A stretch of DNA of 64,000 nt from Byssochlamys sp. IMV 00236 (taxonomy: Eukaryota; Ascomycota; Eurotiomycetes; Eurotiales; Thermoascaceae), in contig MSJH02000809.1 of NCBI GenBank assembly GCA_001931875.2, positions 353,115 through 417,114 of the forward strand, read 5' to 3'. Below the pieces are notes generated by a model. It was given only the letters and a program-made list of their open reading frames with translations. It was not told the DNA's origin and did not search any database. The position numbers and the translations under genes are program-made. Numbering within the stretch: position 1 is the first letter of the stretch; every line of letters begins with the position of its first letter. Positions 53,718 to 64,000 of the stretch are shown here, one piece after another.

Positions 53718-55158
53718 GGTAAAATATCTTAATTAATAAGAGATTTACCCTAAGATTTAATATAAATAATATATTTTCTAGGTCTAACCTCTTCCTATTC
53801 TTATCTCTTAAAACAGCTATTTCTATATATTCTAAATATAGAATCTCTCTGCTTATATAAATATATCTTTATTAAATTTAAATTAGTAGTCCTTTAAAAT
53901 AGTAATTTTTATTAATTATATATAAACTAGCATTATTATCTATATATTATTAGGATAAATCCTTACTAATAATATCTTTTAAAAGGTAAATAATCTTATA
54001 TAAGATTTAGTTATTAAAAATAACTAAAGTTAAGGATTTTAGTTAAAATTAGCTCTTCTTAAAGTCTAAAATTTTTTCTGCCTTATATACTCTATACTTT
54101 CTATCCTTTAATCTCTTATTCTTTAGAGATTAAATTTCCTTATAGAGTTTAATAATTAAGTCTATTATCTTCTTATCCTAGATAATAGGACTATTAAATA
54201 TTTATTTAAGAGACTCTTTTCTTTATCTTTAGCTATCTCTTATACTTTTCTAAGTAATAGGTAAAAATAGGCAGTCTTTAATATAATAATCTTTTTTACA
54301 AATATAATATTTAATTAGGGTTTATCTATTTTTAATAAAAAATATAATAATTAGCTTTACTTAAAGTTAGGCTTTTACCTCTTCTAAGATACTTAGGATT
54401 TTATCTATATTTAGGCTTATTTATATATTAATTGCTATTCTAGTAGTAGTATATTCTTTAGGTAAGGCTAAGAGTAATTATTAAATCCTAGCTTTAGATT
54501 TAGCTAAAGAAGATATATTCTTATTATATGCTTTAATTTTTTTCTCTATTAGGTCTAGTTATCCCTAAGTATCTGAAATTATCTGTCTAAGGGTTATTTA
54601 AAATTATATATATTATTAGATAAGCTAATATTTCTAGATAAAAAGAGATTATTTATATTTTATTTATAATCCCTTCTATAGATTCTCTATACTAAATAAA
54701 TCTATAAAATTCTCCTAATTATTATCTAAAAGGCATTTAATAATCTAATATTATATAATTGCGTTAATCTTTCTAAATATTTTCTTATTCTAGCTTTTTT
54801 TTTCTTTTTTAGATAATTTAATAGCATCCTAGTAATCTTTACTAAGAAGCTATTTTTTTATATATAAAAACTATATCTTATAATTCTCTCTTAAGAGGGT
54901 AAAAACTAGTTTACTTCTCTTACTATTTTTATCTTTTATTAAAGATATAATAATAATAGGTTAATTCTCTAATCTTTAATAAGATCCGACTCTTATTAGG
55001 TTTAGTGCTTAATATAATATTAGAGCAGTCTTATTATAAGTCTTTTTATATAAGAATAGCTTATTACTACTAGTTTAAACTTAAATATTTAAGATAAAAT
55101 AATTTTTATTATATAGCTATTTCTCCTAAATTACTATAAACCTAGGCTTATAATTAAT

Positions 55159-55428
55159 TAAAAAGAATAAGTTTAGATAAAATTTTTAGACTAATCTAAT
55201 AGCTTAAAAGGCTAATAATATTTAGAGAGAAAGAGTATTAGCTCCTATAGTAGATATAAAATATATTAATATATTCTTAATTAGAGTAATAGATTTTTTA
55301 TAGAGGCTTAAGAAATAGTTTCTTTAAGCCGCCTAATTTTACTATAATAAAATTATTCTTAAAGATTTCCTTAGAGCAAAATCTTAGTTATATAGGAAAC
55401 TACTAGTCTTAACTGCTATTTCGTAATA
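55159..55428 (-). repeat. 5' LTR of Copia element D
   Basis: 270 bp, same as the left copy apart from RIP-type changes. In the element's sense it starts TATTACGAAATAGCAG, i.e. TGTTACG with one RIP change. Confidence 0.85.
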
Positions 55429-57966
55429 TAGGGGATAATATTATACTAGGGTAAATACATATATTACTAGCTTAGAGTAGCCTAATATAATTTATCTTAA
55501 TAGTAGATATTTAATAATAGTTATTAATAGGCAGTTTCTAAAAAAATAAGTACCTTATATTTTATTTTAAGAAATTATAGAGATTATAATTTATAATATA
55601 AGAGGTATTATCTTACTATTTATATAATTTATCTAGCTTTAGTTAAAGCTATTAATAATAGTTAAAGGATAATAAATTAAAGCAGCCTTTAATATTAAGG
55701 CATATCTTATTAATAGCCTTAAAGCTAATATACTCTTAGGGAATAATATTTTAGGCCCTTATAGTTTTATCCTCTATATAAGAATAAATATAGCAGTTAT
55801 TAAGGCCTATAAGAAAGTAACTTTACTAATTATAGTTATAGTTAAACCTAAATACTAAATACTATATTCGCTTTACTTATTATAATATATTATTATTCTA
55901 CTATAATTAAGTATTTAATTTCTTATATAAATAAAAGGTACCTTAAGTATTAATAGAGATTACCTTTTTAAACCTTACTATATATACATAGCATTATTTA
56001 TATATATTATTAATACTAATATTACTTTTATTTAAGCATTTAATATATCTAACTAACCTTAAGCTATCTTAAGGAAGATATATTTAGGCTTACTAATAGA
56101 GCTTTATAATACTAATATATTTCTTCTTAACTTAGTAATAATATCTCTTATATAGTATTTATAAGTTATTATTAATAGTCTTATATTTAAAACTAAATTT
56201 AAGGGCAATAATAATAATATATTAGATATATTATAAGTTAATATTAATAATATTAACTATAATAGAAGTTATACTAAACCCTTACTTAAGATAATATAGT
56301 ATTTAAATAGAGAATAGAAGATATTATATAAAGTTATTATTTATAGTAATTAGGATATAATAAAATATCTATAAAATATTATAAATACTTATAATATTTA
56401 GTAAGATAAAGGTTTTACTAATATCTCTAAGAACTAATAAATAAAAATTCCTCTAAAAAAGGAATAGGAATTATAACTTCTATAATAATATAAAGTTTAT
56501 TTATTAAGACCTATAGATAGAGAAATAATTAATAAGATATTTAATAAGCTCTACTAATAAGGTTAGATAAAATAGGTATAAAACTATATATTTAATAGCT
56601 ATCTTATTTTTATAATCTAGAAAACTATTAAGAAGAATAAATACTAAATATATAAGGATTATATTATTATAGATATTTATCCCTTAAATTATAAAATTAA
56701 ACTAGATATTTATCTAATTCTGCTTTAAGATAATATTCTTATAATAATTAAAAGTTATAAATATATCTTAATCTTTAATATAGTATTATTTTTTTACTAA
56801 TAAAGGGTATTTAGCCCTTATAGAGTAAGACTTATAGTTATTATATATTAAGGCTAAGAGATTTTTAATATTATTATTATAAGATTTTATAATACTTCTC
56901 CTTATATATAGTAGTTAATAGACTTTTATCTATAAAAGCTATATAAGTTTATGCAGATTTATATTAATAATCTTATTATTATATCTTAAATATTAAGGGA
57001 ATATAAAAAATATCTATATATTATCTTTTCTATTCTTTAAAATTTAAATATTACTCTTAATCTTAAAAAGTTATTTATAAGATTTCTATTAATTACTCTA
57101 TTTAGACACTATATTAATATATTTAATATAATATACCTTTTTAAGAAGATAAAGGCTATTTTAAACTTACTCTTCCCTATAATATTAAAAGATCTTAAGT
57201 ACTTTCTTATATTAATTAGATAGTTTAAATAGTATATCTTAGAATATATAATTATTATAGGACTATTATAAGATAAAAAAACTCTATTACTCTAATTAGG
57301 CCCTATAAAGAGTAAAGTATATAATAAGTTTATTACTAATATAATACTATTTTAGCTATTTAAAAGAGAACTATTTATATTTTAAAATATAAAGTAATAT
57401 TTTAAAAATATTTTTTTTTATTTACTTCTCTACAGATTATTTACTTTATATTAATCTTAATATAATAAGAGGCTTAGGAATAAATATAGGAAGATATAAA
57501 CTTATAGCTATAATATACTATCTCTATAATAATAATAATATAATAAAAAACAGCTAATACTTATCTACTAGCAGCTTACCTATTAAAATAACTTTAAATT
57601 AGCTATATATATAGCTAGTACTATTCTTCTCCAGATAGTTAAATATTATAGAGATAAACTACTGGCTAATTAAGTTAGAAGTTATATATTTTATCTAAAT
57701 ACTAAGAAAGATATAATACTTAGTTAAAGCAGCTAAGAGTCCTATTATAATCTATACTAATTATAGTATAATATTAGTAATTATATAATAAACCTCCTTA
57801 AAATTAATATTAATAAAACATATAAATCTATAACTTATCTTTATAAGTTAATATATTTAATAATTTTATTTACGCATCCTTTATAAGCTAGGAAAGATAA
57901 ATATAGTCTTAGACATACTCTTATATTTACTCTCTACTATAAAGAAACTAAATATACTATTATTAG
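55429..57966 (+). mobile_element. Right part of gypsy element F (pol)
   Basis: Plus-strand pol continuing F after the Copia insertion. RT is at about 56460-57130: VYLLRPIDREIINKIFNKLY, PLNYKIKLDIYLI, RVFSPYRVRLIVIIYQGQE, FYNTSPYI and IYINNLIII, of the fungal type with Y-x-R-P..D..I..D. RNase H-like sequence follows to 57.95 kb, where A2 interrupts it (preceded by ATTAG at 57962-57966). Confidence 0.6.
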
Positions 57967-58200
57967 TGTTACGGTACTAGTATAGGAGATTATGTAAGAA
58001 GTTATATAATCTCGCAAAGATATCTTTAGCGTATAGCTTAATCTGAATTTAAGCTTCTTAAGCTATATCTTGTTTACTAAGCCTACCTGTAATAGCTTAT
58101 TCTAGTTTAAATTAATTAGATAAAGATCCTGTAGCTAGTCCTAGTATTAACTACCTTATTTTATTTATTCTAACCCGCTTCTTAAGCCTATATTTTAATA
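57967..58200 (+). repeat. 5' LTR of element A2, 234-bp variant
   Basis: Same LTR as in A1 but about 66 bp shorter, lacking a block just after TGTTACGGTACTAG. Less RIP-mutated than the A1 copies (keeps CTCGCAAAG, CCTGTAGC, AACCCGC). Confidence 0.85.
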
Positions 58201-60469
58201 TTATATAGCTCCTATTTAGAAGTTAATATTGTTAATAATACTTACCCTAATTCTCCTATTCCTGTTAATAATTTTAAGAGAGTTTATTAAGTATATTACT
58301 GCTAGTTATAGGCCGGAATAGTATAATTATTATTGCCTAGCATATAAATATATTAGTAAAGCTAAGACCGCTATAAATAAGATAAATTATTAGGTTAAGA
58401 TATACTTTTAAAAGCTTTAGTAAAAATTCGCTATTATTTAATAGAGATTTAAATAAGAAGTCGCTAAACTTAAGGCTATTTAATAATATTAAAAGACTTA
58501 GCTTTAAAAAAAAGAATAATAGTATATCTAGGCTATTCTTAAAAGGAATTAGGCCTATTATATAATTATACCTACTATAAATACACCTTTATTTATATTT
58601 AAACCTAAGCCTAATATTAAAAGACCTATAGCTATTTTAATAGAAATATTTAAGATATTTATTACTATATCTTCTTCCACCCTTAGACTTTTAAAAAGAC
58701 TCCTTAATCTTAATAAGTTTAAAGGCAACTAAAAGGACCTTCGGCGCTTTATAGCCTAGATCTAGGGGAAGATAATAATTAACTAAGACTAATTCTTAAC
58801 CCCCTAGAGCTATATAGCCTATATAACTAATCGCTTAAAGAATATACCTTATACCTAAGTATTACTATATATTAAAGATAGGACTTATATTCTTAGTAAT
58901 TACTAAAAGATTCTAGATATTCTAAAATATATATTTAATAACCCTAATTATATAAACAATATATATAATAAATTATTTAACTTTTATTAGATTAATAAAG
59001 AATTTAGAATCTTTTTTATTAAGTTTTAGCGCCTAGCGCTAAAAGAAGAAATATTTAAGAGAATATTATCTACCTTATTAGAGTAAGCTATTAGCTAAGA
59101 ACTTTAAGAAATATTATTATATAGCTAGCCCCTAAGTTATAAATATTATTAATTTATTAAATTTTTATAAGACCTTAAGAACTGCTGCTATTAATATATT
59201 ATAAACTAGCCCCTTATTATAAAGACTTATATTACTATTTTAAGATTTATTTAATATACTTAATTCCCCTTATTTATTCTAAGTCTTACTTTAACTATAA
59301 GATATAATAATTAGCCTTAGAAAAGCTCTATATAAAAAAATAAATTAGCCCTAATATAGCTATATAACCTAATAGATTTAAGTATTTTTAAATATTTAAG
59401 TAAGAAAGGGTATAGCTTATTATATTATAAAACTAGCGCCTGCTTTTAATATAGCTCCCTAAAATATTATATTAGAGATTATCTATATTTAGATAACTAC
59501 TAGAAGATCTAGATTATAATTATATATAAACTCTATCTTTAAACTCTCTAGGCAATTTAGTTTTTAGACTTATATAATTTATTTTTTAGTTAATCTTTAA
59601 TAAAAGGAGTAAGCCTAAAATAAATTACAGCTAGGCTTAAAAACTATATATTATTTAAATCTTTACTGCTGCTATTTATAAAATTAACCTTAAGAAATAT
59701 CTATAATAATTAAAATTAATAATATTATTTATAATATTAAAAAAGAAAAAGAAAAAGATTTATTTATTAATTTATGCCTTACTTAATACTAGAGCTAAAA
59801 AATAAGAATTTATAAATTAAGAATAGGCTAAAAATTAAAAGTTAGAGCCTATCCCTCTAAAGAGCTTAATTACCTTATATATATTTAATAGAAGAGAACT
59901 AGAGGATAAGAAGATTATATATTATATCTAGATAGATATAAGAATTAAAGATTATTTTAAGAAAAATACTAAGTTTTATATTATCTAACTGGCGCACTAT
60001 TTTATTATCTTAAAACTCCCCTAATTAAAGTATTATAACCTGTATCTATAATTTATTATTTATAATATTATTTTTAATAGTAATTATTATTAAAAGAATT
60101 ATAATATACTCTTAAAGCTAATTAAGATATTTGCTTTATATAATATTTCCTTAAAGACTTTACCCTAATATCTGCCCTTAAGACTTAGAGGATTAAAAAA
60201 GAAAAATATAGCCTTTATTTCTCTAGCTGCCTATTCTGCCTATATTTAAAGAAATATTTAAATATTTATAATTATCTTAGAGGACCTAAATACTATTCTA
60301 AGGACTAAATAAGTCTAAAAAAAAACTTTACCTACTTGCTGCCTAAGAAGTTTAAGAATTATATTAATATCTTTTCTTTTAAGGAGGCTAAGTATCTATT
60401 ATTATATTATTTTTATAACTATAATATTAAGTTATTAGAGAGGAAGTTACTTTCCTTTAAACCCCTATA

Positions 60470-60930
60470 TACTATATTCTAGGATAAATTAAAGATTTTA
60501 AAAGAATAAATTAAAAAAAACCTAAGAAAGAGATTTATCTACCTAAGCTTATTGCCTATTATATCTCTAATTCTATTTATTAAGAAGCTTAATAGAGAGA
60601 TATAGATCTATATAGATTACTAAGCCTTAAATATAATAATTATTAAAGACTAATATTTTTTGCCCTTAATTAAAAAGACCCTAAATAACCTAAAAAGAAT
60701 AAAATACTTTATAAAGATTAATATTATTTCTGTATTTAATAACCTTTATATTAAAAAAGGATAAGAATACCTAATTACCTTCTATACTTAACTTAGCCTA
60801 TTTAAATTATTAGTAATACTATTTAGCTTAATAAAAGCACTAGTAATATTTTAATAATTTATTAATAATACTCTATAAGATTACCTTAATATCTTTTATA
60901 TTATATATCTTAATAATATTCTAGTATATA
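60470..60930 (+). pseudogene. Element A2 reverse transcriptase remnant
   Basis: Same domain as at 18490-18970 on the minus strand in A1. Catalytic YLDD is seen as YLNN (GAT to AAT). Stops at Gln/Trp sites. Confidence 0.78.
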
Positions 60931-61590
60931 GTATAACCTATTCTAAATATATTTAATATATCTGCACTATCTTATAAAAGCTGTATAAAATAGGCTTATA
61001 TATAAAGATTTAGAAGTATAAGTTTATTATCTCTAAGACTAAGTTCTTAAATATTATTATTAGCTAAGACTATATTAAGATAAACTTAGATAAGATAAAA
61101 ATAATTGCTAAATAGAAGACTCTAATCTATATAACTAATATATAAGCTTTTATTAAGTTTAATAACTTTTATTATTAGTTTATTTATAACTTTTTTAAAA
61201 TAATTATATTACTTATAAACTTAATTTAAAAGGGAGTTCTCTTTAATTAAATACTTGCCTATTAGTTTAATTTTAAAGCCTTAAAAAAAATATTTATTTA
61301 AGCCCTAATCTTAAAGCTATTTAATTAGACTTATAAGATTATAGTTAAAACTAATTTATTTAACTATATATTAGCTAAAGTTATATCCTAATATAATAAT
61401 AAAGGAATCTTATATTTTATTATATTTTTCTTAAAAAAGCTCTTTATTATAGAGTATAATTATAAGATTTATAATAAAGAACTATTAGTAATTATTTACT
61501 GCTTTAAGAAATAATATTTTAAACTTAAAGATATATTATTACTAATTAAAGTTATTATAAACTATTATAATCTAGAATTATATATATATA

Positions 61591-64000
61591 TAGGCGATTC
61601 CTTAAAAATACATAGTTTAATATTTATTCTGCTGCTGCTATTTTATACCGCTTATAGTTTTAAGCTAATTGCTTATTATTCTAGGTATACTACCTTTTAT
61701 TCTAGATATATTATCTTTTATTTTAAGTACTTCTCGCGCTTATATATAAGCTCCTATACTTTATTAAAACTGCTTTTTTACTTAAACTTTCTATACCGCC
61801 TTTAATAGCGCGCGTTAAATACTCTCTATTTTTAACTTCTTATTTCTGCTATATATTACTTCTTTAATCTTTTATAATTATATACTTTATATCTTTATTT
61901 AATATTATTAATAGCTTCTTTTAAATATTAAGTATTATTTATTATTATAACTATAGTCTATTACTCTCTTTAATTATAGGGATTAAATACTAATTACTAT
62001 CTTAATATCTAGTTTACTTTATAGATATATATATATCTTACTTCTATTATAAGGAATATCTTACTTATAAAATTTATCTCTACTTTTACTTTATAATACT
62101 ATAATCTTTTAAAGCTTATTATAGTACTAAGTTACTTTATATATTAATAGTAGCTACTAGTATCTTTATAATATATATTTATTTTAAATCTTTAGTATTT
62201 ATTATAGATATCTACTTCTTTACTTATCTCTATACTTATACTTATACTTACCCTTAATACTTACTATAGCTAATATATAGAGCCTATTTATAGACTTATT
62301 TCTCGCTAATATATTAAGTATATAAATTATTAGATAACTATTTATAATAATATACTATAGCTATTTATAAATTATAAATACTATACTTCTTATAGTAATT
62401 AAATATCTGCTTTTAATAAATATAATAAGTATTTAAACTATTATACTAGTTACTATATTAATTACTACTTAGCTAATTCTATACTTATATTATTAGTAAT
62501 CTTATAAATCTTATAGAGCTATAATATATATTAAGTAATAATACTCTTATCTTATAATATTTATACTAATTATTATTAATACTAGTTAAAATACTATAGG
62601 GCTTAATTATAGGTATAAGTATAAAATATAAATATAGGCTTAAGCTCTTTATTTAACTTAATCTATTATATATATTATATATTTCTCCTTAAAAACTAGC
62701 GCAAGTATTATTATTATAATATCTACTATAGGTAATATTAGTATAAATAAGATATTTCTATTGCTTTTTTTTCTTATACTAGAGAATAAGATATATTAAA
62801 TTTAAGGCGAATAAATTAAGTCTATTTCTTTTATAATACTTTTTATTAGTATTATAAGATTATAATTTTATATAATATATCTTTTAATATATACTGCAGA
62901 AAAAGCTCTATATATTTAAACCTTATTTTAGCTTTTTTAAATATTAAACTCTATTATTACTTTAATATAAATAATATTAATTTAAAGCTATTTTAGTCTT
63001 ATATTTACTAATTAAACTATTTTCTAGTATTTACTTCTATTAGCTATAACTAGGATAACTATTTAAGCCTAAATAAGTTAAATTATATCTTTTAAATTAA
63101 TAGAACTATATATTATTATTAAAGGCTTTTAGCTAGTAAGATATAAATCTAATATTATTATATTATATACTAATATATATCTCCTGTTTATAGGTATTAA
63201 CTTTACTTATATTAGCCTTTATCTCTTTAATTCTTTCTCCGCCTATAAGATCTATACTTAAAATAATTTAACCTTATATTAATAGGCTATAGTTATTATA
63301 AAATAATTAGACTATAATATCTATAAGTTAAATCTATTCTATATACTATTTTATTATACTAAGAATATTATAAGAACTCTCTCTTTAAATTCCCTTTAGT
63401 TAAATATATAAATATATATTATTACCTTAAATAGTAGTAGTTAGTAGTTTAATCTAGTTATATTTACCTATAAGATTACTAGGTTTATCTTTAATATATT
63501 AGCTATACTAGCAGGTCTAGATATACTAGATAAATATCCTTATATTAGCTTTTATAATATCTACCTTTACTTTAATTATATGCTTAATAAGTAACTACTA
63601 TTTAGTATCCTAGAGATTATTAATTTTTATACCTTAAATACCTTTTATAATATAAGCAATAACTAATATTTAATAAATATTTATTATACTTATTCTTTAT
63701 ATCTCTCGCTTTATTATATTCTCTTTTACCTTAATAATAAAATAGGCTATTATTAGGCTATATAATTAACTAAGATAATAGATTAAAATAATCTTTATTA
63801 ATAGAATAGGCTAATTAATTAGATATAGATATAATAGCTAATATACCTGCGTAAGAGTTTATTTAATATTTTATATTAAGATATTAATCTCTTTTAGCAG
63901 TTTATTATTAATACCTATATTATAATAAAGAAAAGAAAGCTAGATTTTATATAAAGGAATTAGCTTAAGCTATATGCTGAGAAATACTCCTAAATATAGT
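61591..64000 (+). mobile_element. Helitron-type relic, runs off the window
   Basis: After the break in A2 the sequence no longer matches an LTR element. At about 63010-63110 a plus-strand frame reads FTSISYN.DNYLSLNKLNYIFQINRTIYYY, like the FTS..G..Y.F.IHG..YH block of fungal Helitron replicase/helicase proteins. At about 63720-63990 comes FYLNNKIGYY, then LFQQFIINTYIIIKKRKLDFI and RNQLKLYAEKY, like the LFPYG..GW and LFQQYIVD.W...E..RL.FIR.NQ.KLRAE.Y block at the start of the Helitron_like_N domain. No Helitron end (TC, CTRR) is identified. 61591-63000 holds nothing else I recognise. Confidence 0.5.

Larger units (their letters stand above)
24881..55428 (-). mobile_element. Copia element D, split by nested insertions
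   Basis: Two 270-bp LTRs (24881-25150, 55159-55428) in the same orientation. On the minus strand, the RNase H part (25180-26056) keeps KRLKHINIIYYYI and IKTQNIIADSFTKLL, the Copia C-terminal signature. RT (YIDDILIS-like, then YLLVLNK and KEPREVKKI) is at about 43780-44600. Integrase with its zinc finger region (KVKNLYNLTILKKPIK, IVIDNFLRKI) is at 45050-45960. Gag remnants lie at 53720-55150. A CTTCTCCTT tract next to the left LTR is the PPT and TTAATTATAAG next to the right LTR fits a primer site after RIP. Elements B (with C inside) and E interrupt it. I found no clear target duplication. Confidence 0.82.
57967..61590 (+). mobile_element. LTR retrotransposon A2 (family A, gypsy), 3' part missing
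   Basis: 5' LTR 57967-58200, starting with intact TGTTACGGTACTAG. Plus-strand gag at about 58700-59500 (DLRRFIA, IPYTQVLPYI-like and DILKYIFNN-like pieces), protease, RT at 60470-60930 ([48 protein letters not shown]), RNase H to about 61580 (LLLIKVIINYYNLELYI). After that, homology with A1 stops abruptly and the Helitron-like relic follows. Confidence 0.8.
10400..64000. repeat. RIP-degraded AT-rich block of nested transposons
   Basis: About 54 kb made nearly entirely of A and T, with TpA everywhere and hardly any CpA, TpG or CpG. LTR pairs differ from each other almost only by C/T and G/A. Coding remnants have stops where Gln or Trp is expected and Tyr where Cys or His is expected, e.g. in the zinc knuckle near 29670-29710. 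This is what RIP, known in Neurospora and inferred in many Eurotiales, produces. No intact gene remains inside; the block is likely heterochromatic. Confidence 0.92.

Noticed and set aside
24876..55433. Target duplication for Copia element D (GGAGT / TAGGG, or AGGAG / AGGGG if shifted by one base)
   Set aside because: The match needs an imprecise LTR border or a mutation. Not good enough to claim.
10400..64000. Mitochondrial DNA or a different organism, suggested by the extreme AT content
   Set aside because: LTR pairs with target duplications, gypsy/Copia motifs with C-to-T type stops and the continuous join to normal nuclear genes fit RIP of nuclear repeats instead.

Overview
This looks like nuclear DNA of a filamentous ascomycete, most likely from the Eurotiales (Aspergillus/Penicillium type). 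The evidence is the short introns with GT..AG borders, the DASH subunit Dam1, Sec14-like and HIT proteins of the Aspergillus style, and a very large block of retroelement DNA degraded by C-to-T/G-to-A mutation, the signature of repeat-induced point mutation (RIP).

Bases 1-9000 are an ordinary gene-bearing segment. A four-exon dam1 gene (minus) and a four-exon CRAL-TRIO/Sec14-like gene (plus) are divergent and share a promoter of about 400 bp. After a gene-poor stretch come two accessory genes: a PD-(D/E)XK nuclease-like gene (minus) and an HNH nuclease-domain gene (plus), both with unresolved 5' ends. The HNH gene converges on a six-exon HIT-family gene (minus, Hnt1/HINT type), in which a 15-nt micro-exon carries two of the three triad histidines. 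I rebuilt these exons by hand from splice sites, reading frame and family similarity.

Bases 9000-11300 are a transition zone ending in a broken SR-protein-kinase-like pseudogene. From about 10.4 kb to the window end the DNA is almost only A, T and TA-rich words. No intact gene remains, but mobile elements can be read through the mutations and their ends set by LTR pairs, polypurine tracts and, for three of them, exact 5-bp target-site duplications (TSDs). In order: a Mutator-like transposase relic (about 12.4-14.6 kb); gypsy element A1 (15494-21537, TSD AGATA); the left part of gypsy element F (from 21910); Copia element D (24881-55428), which has split F; inside D, gypsy element B (26062-43779), itself split by gypsy/chromovirus C (28169-35605, TSD TCTAT); also inside D, gypsy/chromovirus E (46199-53717, TSD GGTAA); the right part of F (55429-57966); a second family-A copy, A2 (from 57967), cut off near 61.6 kb; and a Helitron-type replicase/helicase relic running off the right end. 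The insertion order is F, then D, then B and E, then C into B; A2 hit F and was later broken.

The most interesting observation is that elements C and E both carry, between the end of pol and the 3' LTR, a long reading frame on the strand opposite gag-pol. The two antisense frames encode recognisably homologous proteins along most of their length and are interrupted almost only by RIP-type stops. I do not recognise the protein. Element B carries a different, long lysine-rich frame downstream of integrase on the same strand as pol. Both look like extra genes of these retroelements rather than noise.
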